Source of the DNA: Chamaelirium japonicum
Lineage: Eukaryota; Streptophyta; Magnoliopsida; Liliales; Melanthiaceae
Reading direction: 5' to 3'
NCBI GenBank assembly: GCA_947650365.1
Contig: CANTAL010000021.1
Span: 806,001-870,000 of the forward strand
DNA length: 64,000 bases
The notes under the pieces are model-generated. The model did no database searches. It saw only the letters and a program-made list of their open reading frames with translations, and was not told where the DNA came from. This document shows, one piece after another, positions 23,886 through 34,487 of this stretch. Numbering within the stretch: position 1 is the stretch's first letter; the number at the start of each line of letters is the position of its first letter. A program made the translations under genes and the position numbers.

Positions 23886-24299
23886 AGCTGCAAAAACTGC
23901 CGTTTACTCTGGTTTCCTTTCAAGAAAAATCTATAAATAGCAGACCCAACGAGTTTACTAGAAAAAATCGGATCTCTGATTTCTGAATCAGACTTTCAAA
24001 AAACCTAGAGCTCTCACATCCTAACCCTTTGATTTCTTTTCAAAGAGATCAGTGACACTCGGCCTGTCAAGGTCACTTTAGGAAAAGTGTCAGTGAATTT
24101 AGGTTGCACCTTATAGCACGGAGACATAGGTTTTGGCTGAACTCTAATATCATATCTTGTGTCAATCTCCTCTCTCTTCTTATTTAAAGTTTAATTCAAA
24201 GGCACTAAAAAGCAACCTCTGAATCGACAATCTAGACTATAGTTCGATCAGCCCTTCAACTCGACTAGATTGACTGGTTGTGTGGAGTCTTCGGGTCTG
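23886..24299 (+). other. Internal segment of foldback element, promoter-like, LTR-like
   Basis: About 400 bp of unique sequence between the two TIRs. It has a TATA box (CTATAAATAG near 23,931) and, downstream, GTTGCACCTTATAGCACGG, ACATAGGTTTTGGCTGAAC and CTTGTGTCAATCTC. These recall the R-U5 part of plant Ty1/copia LTRs from general knowledge; no search was possible. It may be captured sequence. The right-arm counterpart is about 48.58-48.99 kb. No open frame of note. Confidence 0.5.
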
Positions 24300-24473
24300 G
24301 TGGGTCCCGTTATCATCTTTGTGGACCCCACAAGCAGGGCTGGTGGGTCCCGCTGTCATCTTTGTAGATCCCACAGGCAGTGATAGTGGGTCCCGCTGTT
24401 GTCTTTGTGGATCCCACAGGCAGGGCTGGTGGGTCCTGCTATTTGTGAGGCTTTCGGCCAAAATTTACACCCA
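24300..24473 (-). repeat. 43-bp minisatellite in right TIR
   Basis: Three 43-bp units (24,300, 24,343, 24,386) and a partial one are in inverse orientation to those at 23,638-23,885, ending in the shared terminal sequence. With the left TIR they would form a long GC-rich hairpin stem. Confidence 0.88.
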
Positions 24474-24481
24474 CATTGGCT

Positions 24482-26650
24482 ACGGGTATAGGTGTGAAGT
24501 AAGAAGGAATCTAAATTTCAAAACTCCATGAAAAAGAGAGAAGAAGATAGAAGAGAATAGAGAGATAAATAAAGAGAGATGAGAAGGAGTCCTACTCCAG
24601 CCCATTATCCATGGGTATAGGTGAGAAGTAAGAAGGAATCTAAATTCAAAAACTCTACTTTTGTCTTTGTTTCTCTTTCCATTTTCTTGCGACTGGTCGG
24701 CTGGGCTCGATATGTTCGTGTTGATAATATATTATAAGATATGAGAAAGAGAGAGCCGTCAAACGTGCCCCACCCTAAAGGGGTCGTATATTATTTGTAG
24801 GGTAAGCTTACTTAGAGCCTAAACAATCCATGAGAAATCCTAATCTATGGGAGAAGAGAGAAGAGAACGAAGAGATAAACGAAGAGAGAAGAGAGAAGAA
24901 ATCCTACTCCAGTCCATTGGCCACGGGTATAGGTATAAAGTTAGAAGGAATCTAAATTCCAAAACTCCACTTCTGTCCTCGTTTCTCTCTCCATTTTCTT
25001 GTGACTGGTCGACTGGGCTTGACATGTTCGTGCTGATAACGTGTTGTGAGATAGGGGAAAGAAAAAACCATCAAATCTGCCCCACCCTAAAAGAGTCGTA
25101 TATTATTTATAAGGTAAGCTTACTTAGGGCCTAAGCAATCTATAGGAAATACTAATCCATAAGAGTGATCAAGAAGAGAACGGAGAGATTTAATTATACT
25201 ATTGGGAAATAGAGTTTTGGAATTTAGATTCCTTTTTACTTTATACCTATATTCATGGTGAATGGATTGGAGTAGGACTTTCTCTCTTCTCTCTTCGTTT
25301 ATCTCTCAATTCTCTTCTCTCTTCTTCTCTCTTCTCATAATATGTTATCAGCATGAACATGTTGAGCCCAACCGACTATTCCTAAAAAAATGGAGAGGAA
25401 AAATAAGACAGAAGAGAGAGAAGAAGAGAGAAGAGAACGGAGAGATAAATAAAGAGAGAAGACCTGCTCCATTGCATTGATCACGGGTATAGGTGTGAAG
25501 TAAGAAGGAATCTAAATTCCAAATTTTTAATATTTATTTAACCCATTTAGGGTAGGGCACGTTTGATGGCCCTCTCTTTCTTACATCTCATAATACGTTA
25601 TCAGCACGAACATGTCAAGCCAAACCAACTAGTCACAAGAAAACGGAGAGAGAAACGAAGACAGAAAAGAGAGAATAAAAGAGAAGAGAACAGAGAGATA
25701 AACAAGAGAGAAGAAGTTCTGCTCTAGTCCATTAGCCACGGGTATAGATGTGAAGTAAGAAGGAATCTAAATTCCAAAACTCCATAGAAGAGAGAAGAAG
25801 AGAGAAGAGAACAAAAAGATAAATAAAGAGAGAAGAGAGAAGAAGTCATGCTCTATGTCATTATCAACTGTCGGATTTCTTCCATGGATTAGGATTTCTC
25901 ATAGATTGCTTAGGCCCTAAGTAAGCTTACCCTATAAATAATATACGACCCCGTTAGGTTATGGCATATTTGACGGCTCTCTCTTTCTCCCATCTTACAA
26001 TACGTTATCAGTACGAATATATCGAGCACAGCCATTAAATAATTCATTTATCTCTCCGTTCTCTTCTCTCTTCTCACAATACGTTATCAACACGAACTTG
26101 TTGAGCCCAGCCGACCAGTTACAAGAAAACATAGAGAGAAACAAAGATAGAAGAGAGAGAAGAAGAGAGAAGATAACAGAGAGAAATAAAGAGAGAAGAG
26201 AGAAGAAGTCATGTTTGAGTCCATTTGCCACGGGTTTAGGTGTGAAGTAAGAAGGAATATAAATTTCAAACCTCCACTTTTGTCTTCGTTTCTTTCTCCA
26301 TTTTTTTTGACTGATCGGTTGGGCTCAACCTATTTGTGCTGATAATGTATTGTGAGATAGAAGAAAGAGAGAGCTGTCAAACGTGCCCCACCGAAAAGTG
26401 GTCGTAAATTATTTATAGGGTAAGCTTACTTAGGGCCTAAGCAATCTATAAGAAACCTTAATCCATAGGAAAAGAGAACGAAGATATTTAATTATATTTA
26501 TGAGTATTAGAGTTTTCGAATTTAGATTATTTCTTACTTCATACCTATACTGCTGATAACATATTGTGAGATGGGAGAAGAAGAGAGAAAAGAATAGAGA
26601 GATAAACTAAGAAAGAAGAGACAAAAAGTCATGCTCCAGTCCATTGGCCA
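24482..26650. repeat. Higher-order block P3, second part
   Basis: Continues P3 after the foldback insertion: reverse A at 24.80 kb, AAAGTTAGAAGG at 24.94 kb (third copy after 13.80 and 17.51 kb), reverse A at 25.10 kb, a short unit at 25.53 kb, the GTCGGATTTCTTCCATGG variant at 25.87 kb, GCCATTAAATAATTCATTT at 26.03 kb and reverse A at 26.42 kb. No gene. Confidence 0.75.
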
Positions 26651-26735
26651 AGGTTATAGATATGAAGTAAAATAATTAAATTAAAATAACTAATTAATTA
26701 TTTAATAACTAATTAGAGCCAACCGGTATTCCTTT
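26651..26735. repeat. Short AT insert with unique text
   Basis: AT-rich DNA ending AGAGCCAACCGGTATTCC just before the CCATGGG of a module A remnant. Mirror partner at 46,685-46,765 reads GAATACTGGTCGGCTCT, a landmark pair unique to this point of the palindrome. Confidence 0.7.
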
Positions 26736-29700
26736 TTTATAATCCATGGGTGAAGAGAGAAGAGAATAAAGAGATTTAATTATATTATAGAGAAGTGGAG
26801 TTTTGAAATTTAGATTCCTTCTTACTTCACGCATATACCTGTGGCGAATAGACTGGAGCAGGACTTATTTTCTCTTATCTCTTTGTTTATCTTTTCGTTC
26901 TCTTCTCTCTTCTTCTCTCTCTTCTTTCTTCTTTTATCTCTTTGTTTTCTTTTCTCCTGCTCCAGTCCATTCGCCACGGGTATAGGTGTGAAGTAAGAAG
27001 GAATCTAAGTTCCAAAACTCCACTTTTGACTTTGTTTATCTCACTATTTTCTTACGACTGGTCGGCTGGCCTCGACATGTTCGTGCTAATAATGTGTTGT
27101 GAGATGGGAGAAAGAGAGAAAAGAACAGAGAGATAAACAAAGAGAGAAGAGAGAAAAGAGAAGAAGTCCTGCTCTAGTCTATTCGCCATGGGTATAGGTG
27201 TGAAGTAAAAAGAAATCTAAGTTTCAAAACTCCATAGTAGAGAGAGAAGAAGAGAGAAAAGAACGGAGAGATTTAATTATATTATTAAGAAGTGAAATTT
27301 TGGAATTTAGATTCCTTCTTACTTCACACCTATACCCGTGGTGAATAGATTGGAGGAGGACTTCTTCTCTCTTCTCTCTTTTCTCTTTATTTATCTCTTT
27401 ATTGTCTTCTCTCTTCTTCTTTCTTCTTATAACACATTATCAGCACGAATATGTCGAGCCCAGCCGACCAGTCATAATAAAACGAAGAGAGAAATAAAGA
27501 CAGAAGAGAGCGAAGAAGAGAGAAGAGAATAGAAAGATAAACGAAACGAAAAAAGAGAAGAAGTACTGCTCCAGTCCATTGGCCATGGGTATAGGTATGA
27601 AGTAAGAAGGAATCTAAATTCTTAAACTCTACAGAAGAGAGCGAAGAAGATAATAGAGAGAAGAAGTTCTCTCTCTGTTTTCTTATGACTGGTCGGTTGG
27701 GATCAACATGCTCATGCTGATAACCTGTTGTGAGAAGAGAAAATAAAAGAAAAGGGAATAGAGAGATAAACAAAGAGAGAAGAGAGAAGAAGTCCTGCTC
27801 CAGTCCATTCACCACGGGTATAGGTGTGAAGTAAGAAGGAATCTAAATTCTAAAACTCCACTTCTCAATAATGTAATTAAATCTCTCTGTTCTCTTTTTT
27901 CTTCACCTATGGATTAGATTTCCTATAGATTGCTTAGGCCCTAAGTAAGCTTACACTATAAATCATTTACGACCCTTTTAGGGTGGGGCACATTTGATGG
28001 CTCTTTTTTTCTCCCATCTCACAACACGTTATCAGCACGAACATGTCGAGCCCAGCCGACCGGTCACCAAAAAACAGAGAGAGAAATGAAGGTAGAAGTA
28101 AAGTTTTCAAATATAGATTCCTTCTTACTTCACACCTATATCCATAGACTATGGATTGGAGCAGAACTTCTTCTCTCTTTATTTATCTCTCTATTCTCTT
28201 CTCTCTTTTTCTCTCTTTTGTTTTTGTTTCTCTCTCTGTTTTCTTACGACTGGTCGGCTGGGCTTGACATGCTCGCATTGTTAACGTATTGTAAGATAGG
28301 AGAAAAAGAGAGCCGTCAAATGTGCCCCACCCTAAAGGGGTTGTATATTATTTATAGGGTAAGAATGGAAAGAGAAGCAAAGATAGAAGAGAGAAGAGGG
28401 GAGAAGAGAATAAAGAGATAAATAAAGAGGGTAAAGAGAAGAAGTCCTGCTCCAGTCCATTGGACATGTTTGATGGCTTACTTTCTTTCTCCCATATCAC
28501 AACACATTATCAGCACGAATATGTCGAACCCAATCGATCAGTCACAAAAACGGAGAGAAACAAATATATAAGTGAAGATTTGGAATTTAGATTCCTTCTT
28601 ATTTCACACCTATACCTGTGGCGAATAGATTGGAATAGGACTTCTTCTCTCTTCTATCTTCGTTTATATTTTCGTTCTCATCTTTCTTCTTCTCTCTTCT
28701 CATAACACGTTATCAGCATGAATATGTCGAGCCCAGTCGACCTGTTACAAGAAAATAGAAGGAGAAACAAAGGCAAAAGTGGAGTTTTAGAATTTAGATT
28801 ACTTCTTACTTCACACATATACCCATGTTAATGGACTAGAGTAGGTCTTCTTCTCTCCTCTTTTTGTTTATCTTTTCGTTCTTTTCTCACTTCTTCTTTC
28901 TCTTCTATCTTTATTTCTTTCTCTGTTTTCTTGTGACTGGTCGGCCGGGCTCGACATATTCATGCTGATAACATTTTGTGAGATGGGAGATAGAGAAAGC
29001 CATCAAACATGCCCCACCCTAAAGGGGTCATATGTCAAGCCCAGCCGACCATGTCGAGCCTAGCCGACCAGTCATAAGAAATGGAAAGATAAACGAATAT
29101 AGAAGAGAGAGAAGAAGAGAGAAGTAAACGAAGAGATAAACAAAGAGAGAAGAGAGAAGATGTCCTGCCCCAGTCCATTGGCCACGGGTATAGGTGTGAA
29201 GTACGAATGAATCTAAATTCAAAAACTTCATAGAAGAGAGAGAAGAGAGAAGAGAACAGAGAGATAAATAAAAAGAGAAGAGAGAAGAAGTCTTGCTCCA
29301 GTCTATTAGCCATGGGTATAGGTCAGAGGTAAGAAGGAATCTAAATTCCAAAACTCTACTTCTGTCTTTGTTTTTCTCTCTGTTTTCTTACATCTGGTCG
29401 GTTGGGCTCGATATATTCGTATTGATAATGTATTGTGAGATGGAAGAAAGAGATAGCCGTCAAATGTTCCCCACATTAAAGGGTTCATATAAATATTAAG
29501 AAGTGGAGTTTTGGAATTTAGATTCCTTCTTACTTTACACCTATACTCGTGGCCAATATTTTGGAATAAGACTTTTTATCTCTTTTTAGTTCATTTATCT
29601 CTCTGTTCTTTTCTCTCTTCTTCTGTCTTCGTTTCTTTCATCGTTTTCTTGTGACTGGTCAGCTGGGCTTAATATGTTCGTGCTGTAACGTGTTATGAGA

Positions 29701-30004
29701 TAGGAGAAAGAGAAATCCGTCAAATATGCCCCACCCTAATAGGGTCGTATAAATATTAAGAAGTAAAGTTTTAGAATTTAGATTCCTTCTTACTTTATAC
29801 CTATACCCCTGGTGAATAGACTAGAGCATGACTTCTTCTCTCTTCTTACTTCTTTTATCTCTCCATTCTTTTCTTCCTTCTTCTCTTTCTTCAGTATTCG
29901 TTTCTCTCTCTTTTCTTATGCCTGGTCGACTGGGCTCGACATGTTCGTGCTGATAATGTATTGTGAAATGGGAGAAAGAGAGAGCCGTCAAACATGCCAC
30001 ACCT
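26736..30004. repeat. Repeat-module mosaic, mixed orientation
   Basis: Forward A near 27.95 kb; reverse short or partial A at 28.35, 29.02, 29.49 and 29.74 kb. Head-to-head purine/pyrimidine switches near 26.95, 27.42 and 27.66 kb. At 29,036-29,065 a piece of module A (AGCCCAGCCGACC / AGCCTAGCCGACC) is doubled; the right arm has the same doubling near 44.26-44.29 kb. No gene. Confidence 0.75.
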
Positions 30005-30140
30005 TAAAAGGGTCGTATATTATTTATAGGGTAAACTTACTTAGGGCCTAAGCAATCTATAAGATACCCTAATCCATGGGAGAGATCCGACGGTGGACAG
30101 CCATCCAATCGAATGATCACATAACAAGTGTAATGTTTTC
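30005..30140 (-). promoter_or_regulatory. Module A with U3-like extension, reverse, beside long AT block
   Basis: TATTTATAGGGTAA near 30,020, CTTAGGGCCTAAG, CCCTAATCCATGGGAG and GATCCGACGGTGG, then ACAAGTGTAATG at the edge of the AT block. The telo-box is damaged (ATACCCTAA). Mirror partner at 43,185-43,315. Confidence 0.45.
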
Positions 30141-30970
30141 AAGTTTTTTAAAGAAAAATATATATTATTTTTAAAGCAAAAAATTCGGGTATACCTCATC
30201 TTCCTTCTTTACTTCCTATTATTTAATAAATTAAATAATTAAATAGATAAATAATTAAATAAATATTTAACTATTTATATAATTAAATAATTAATTATTT
30301 AAATAATTTATATATTATGTAAATATTAAAATAAATAAATATTTATTTAATTATTTAAAAAATTTATTAAGTTATTTAAAAAATATTTTATTATTTATAT
30401 ATTAAAATAAATAACTAATTATTTAAATAATAAGGAAATAGTTATTGCATTACTGTTTTATTTTATTACTTAATTAGATAATAAGTTTTTTAATTATTTC
30501 AATTAATATTTTATAATATATTTTAATTATTTTTTATTTAACTATAAAATAATTTAATAATTAAATTATTTATTTTTTTAAGTAAATAATCTATTTAATA
30601 TAATTCTTTAGTAAATAATTTTTATATATTTAAATATTTATCTAATTATTTAATTATTTAAAAATAAAATAATAATTAAATAAATAACTAATAAAATGAG
30701 TTAATAAATTATTTATATAATTAAATTATTATTTCTTTATTTAATAATTTAAATAATTTCCTAATTTATTAATTTAATAATATAATAGTAAATAAATAAA
30801 TAGAATAATAAATTTAATTGAATAAATTATTTATTTTACTAAAAAGTTAATTATTAAATTATTTAAATTATTAAATTATTTAAATAATTTAATAATTAAT
30901 TAAATAATTAATTTAATTAAAAATATTATAGTAATATTAGTATGATAGTCATAATAACGTTGAGATGATA
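30141..30970. repeat. Long AT-rich block (left arm)
   Basis: About 830 bp, nearly all A/T, starting with a conserved AAAAATTCGGGTATACCTC edge and ending in the inverted edge motif ATAATAACGTTGAGATGATACTATTGAG. Internal text is AATT/ATTTAA words with no open frame. Mirror partner 42,341-43,184. A scaffold/matrix-attachment role is possible but untested. Confidence 0.85.
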
Positions 30971-33594
30971 CTATTGAGAAGTGGAGTTTTGGAATATAGA
31001 TTCCTTCTTACTTCACACCTATACCCGTGGCGAATGGTCTAGAGCATGACTTCTTCTCTCTTCTCTCTTTATTTATCTCTCTGTTCTCTTCTATCTTCTT
31101 CTCTCTTCTCATAACATGTTATCAGCTTGAACATGTCGAGCCCAGCCGACTAGTCACAAGAGAATAGAGAGTGAAACAACGATAGAAGTAAAGTTTCGGA
31201 ATTTAGATTCCTTCTTACTTCACACCTATACCCGTGGCCAATGGACTAGAGTAGAACTTCTTCTCTCTTCGTTTATCTCATCGTTTTCTTCTCTCTTCTT
31301 CTCTCTCTTCAGTCTTCGTTTCTCTCTTCGTTTGCTTGTGACTGGTCGGTTGGGCACGATATGTTCGTGTTGATGACGTATTATGTGATAAGAGAATAAG
31401 AGAGTCATCAAATGTGTCCCACCCTAAAGGGGTAATATATTATCTATAGGGTAAGCTTACTTAGGGCCTAAGTAATCTATAGGAAACCCTAATCCATAGG
31501 AGAAGAGAGATAAGAATGGAGAGTTTTAATAATATTATTGAGAAGTAGAGTTTAGGAATTTAGATTTCTTCTTACTTCACACCTATACCCATGGCGAATG
31601 GACTAGAGCATGACTTCTCTTTTCCTCTTCATTTATCTCTCCATTCTCTTCTCTCTTCTTCTCTCTCTTCTGCAGAGTTTTAGAATTTAGATTCCTTCTT
31701 ACTTCACAAGTTTACCCTATAAATAATATATGATCCCTTTAGGGTAGGGTACGTTTGACAGCTCTCTCTTTTTACCATACATTATCAATACGAACATATC
31801 GAGCCCAGTCGACCAGTCATAAGAAAATAGAGAAAGAAACGAAGACAGAAGAGAGATAAGAAGAAAGAAGAGAATTGAGAGATAATAGAAAAAAGAAAAA
31901 AGAAGAAGTCCTGCTCCAGTCCATTAGCCACGGGTATAGATGTGAAGTAAGAAGGAATCTAAATTTAAAAACTCCAAAAACGAGATAGAAGGAGAGAGAA
32001 GAGAACAGAAAGATAAATGAAAAGAGAAGAGAGAAGAAGTCCTGCTCCAGTTCATTTGCCACGGGTATAGGTGTGAACTAAGAAGAAATACAAATTCTAA
32101 AACTCCACTTCTGCTTTGTTTCGCTCTCCGTTTTCTTATGACTAGTCGGCTGGGTTTGATATGTTTGTACTGATAATGTGTTATGAGATAGGAGAAAGAG
32201 AGAGCCATCAAACGTGCCCTATAATAAAGGGGTCATATAAATTTTGAGAAGTGGAGTTTTGAAATTTAGATTCTTTCTTACTTCACACCTATACCCGTGG
32301 CCAATGGACTGGAGCAAGACTTCTTCTCTCTTCTCTCTTTATTTATCTCTTTGTTCTCTTCTTTCTTCTTTTTTCTCTTCAATCTTTGTTTCTCTCTCCG
32401 TTTTCTTGTGATTGGTCGACTGAGCTTGACATGTTCGTGCTGATAATATGTTGTGAGATGGGAGAAAGAGAAAGCTATCAAATATACCCCACCCTAAAGG
32501 GATCGTATAAATATTGAGAAGTGAAGTTTTCGAATTTAGATTCCTTCTTACTTCACACCTAAACCCATAGCCAATGGACTGGAGCATGACTTCTTCTCTC
32601 TTCATTCTTCGTTTATATCTCCGTTATCTTCTCTCTGTTCTGTTTTCGTTTCTCTTTTCATTTTCTTGTGACTGATCGGTTGTGCTCGATATGTTTGTAA
32701 TGATAACGTATTATGAGATTGGAAAAAGAGAGAACTGTCAAATGTGCCCTACTCTAAAGGGGTGGTATATTATTTATAGGGTAAGCTTGCTTAGGGCCTA
32801 AGCAATCTATGGGAAACCCTAATCCATGGGAAAAGACAGAAGAGAATAGAGAGATTTAATTATATTATTGAGAAGTGGAGTTTTGGAATTTAAAATCTTT
32901 CTTACTTCACGTCTATACCCGCGGCCAATGGACTTGAGTAGGACTTCCTCTCTCTTCTCTCTTTGTTTGTCTTTCTGTTCTCTTCTCTCTTCCTCTCTCT
33001 CTCTTCTGTCTTTGTTTCTTTCTTTGTTTTCTTGTAACTGGTAGGCTGGGCTCGATATGTTCGTGCTGATAACGTGTTGTGAGATGGGAGAAAGAGCGAG
33101 CCGTTAAACTTGACCCACCCTAATTAGATTCCTTCTTACTTCACACCTATACCCATGGCCAATGGACTGGAGCAAGACTTCTTCTCTCTTTTTTTATCTC
33201 TCTGTTCTCTTCTCTCTTCGGTCTTTATTTCCCTTTCTAATTTCTTGTGACTGGCCGGCTGGGCTCAACATATTTGTGCTGATAACGTGTTGTGAGATGG
33301 GAGAAAGAAAGAGCCGTCAAACATGCCCCACCCTAAAAGTGTCGTATAAATATTAGGAAGAGGAGTTTTGGAATTTAGATTCCTTCATACTTCACACCTA
33401 TACCCATGGCGAATAGACTGGAGCAAGACATCTTCTCTCTTCTCTCTTTGTTTATCTCTCCATTCTCTTTTCCCTTCTTTTCTCTCTTCTATCTTCGTTT
33501 CTCTCTCCGTTTTCTTATGACTGGTCGGCTGGGCTCGACATGTTCGTGCTGATAACGTGTTGTGCAATGGAAAAAAGAAAGAGACGTCAAACAT
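30971..33594. repeat. Repeat-module mosaic, mostly reverse
   Basis: Reverse units dominate: modules A at 31.44, 32.77 and 33.62 kb, short reverse units at 32.22, 32.50 and 33.34 kb, one forward A at 31.72 kb. Module A is truncated at CCACCCTAATTAGATTCC (33.12 kb), the same junction as near 235 and 1,455. Mirror: 39.7-42.34 kb. Confidence 0.75.
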
Positions 33595-33735
33595 ACCCTA
33601 CCCTAAATGGGTCGTATATTATTTATAGGGTGACCTTACTTAGAGCCTATGCAATCTATGGGAAACCCTAATCCATGGGAGGGATCTGACGATGGACAGC
33701 CATTCGATCGAATAATTTCATAACAGTTGTAATAT
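33595..33735 (-). promoter_or_regulatory. Module A with U3-like extension, reverse
   Basis: TATTTATAGGG near 33,620, GAAACCCTAATCCATGGG, GACAGCCATTCGATCG and then ACAGTTGTAATATTTTA leading into a short AT block. The HindIII site is lost (GGTGACCTTAC). Mirror partner at 39,585-39,715. Confidence 0.45.
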
Positions 33736-33860
33736 TTTATAATTAAATATTTAAATAATAATATTAAGATAATACTATTTGAATATTTAAAGAAACTATA
33801 TACTTTATAATATTTAAAAAAATATTACCTAAAATAAATAAAATAAATAAGCAATCTTCT
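33736..33860. repeat. Short AT-rich block
   Basis: AT-rich DNA from ACAGTTGTAATATTTTA to AAATAAATAAGCAATC, then a forward module A end. Mirror partner 39,470-39,600, with near-identical text in reverse complement. Confidence 0.75.
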
Positions 33861-34487
33861 ATCTCACAACACGTTATCAGCATGAACATATCGAGCCCAG
33901 CCGACCAGTCACAAGAAAACGGAGAGAAAAACGAAGACAGAAGAGAGAGAAGAAGAAAGAAGAGAATAGAAAGACAAACGAAGAGAGAAGAGAGAAGAAG
34001 TCTTGCTCTAGTCCATTCGCCATGGGTATAGGTGTGAAGTAAGAAGAAATCTAAATTCCAAAACTCTAATTCTCAATAATATAATTAAATCTCTCCGTTC
34101 TCTTCTCTCTTCTCCCATGGTATAGGGTTTCCCATAGATTTCTTAGAGAAGAAGTCCTGCTCTAGTCCATTTGCCACGAGTATAGATGTGAAGTAAGAAG
34201 AAATCTAAATTCCAAAACTCCACTTCTATCTTCGTTTCTCTTTTCATTTTCTTACGACTGGTTGGCTGGGCTCGACATGTTCGTGCTGATAACGTGCTGT
34301 GAGATGGGAGAAAGAGAGAGCCGTCAAACTTTCCCCACCCTACTTAGGGTCGTATAAATATTGAGAAGTAGAGTTTCAAAATTTAGATTCCTTGTTACTT
34401 CACACCTATACCCGTGGCCAATGGACCGGAGCAGGAGTTCTTCTCTCTTCTTTTATCTCCCCATTCTCTTCTTTCTTCTTCTCGCTC
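33861..34487. repeat. Repeat units next to gag remnant (left arm)
   Basis: A forward A-end/B/C unit (33.86-34.08 kb), a truncated module A, a further C, a reverse A end and a reverse short unit, stopping in a pyrimidine tract at 34,487 where gag begins. In the right arm about 1.5 kb of gag, modules and AT block lies at this point, so the left arm has a deletion here. Confidence 0.75.

Larger units (their letters stand above)
23601..24473. mobile_element. Foldback / MULE-like element with 43-bp subrepeat TIRs (left arm)
   Basis: An 873-bp GC-rich insertion in a module-C unit. Its ends are inverted copies of each other, beginning TGGGTG(C/T)AAATTTTGGC and running through GCCGAAAGCCTCACAAATAG into tandem 43-bp repeats. 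There are five copies on the left (from 23,638) and three on the right (from 24,300, opposite orientation). It is flanked by an 8-bp direct repeat CATTGGCT (23,593-23,600 and 24,474-24,481), or 9 bp with one mismatch, inside the normal module text CATTGGCCACGGG. Long subrepeat-bearing TIRs fit foldback or Mutator-like non-autonomous elements; an 8-bp duplication would also fit hAT. No transposase is encoded. Confidence 0.85.
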
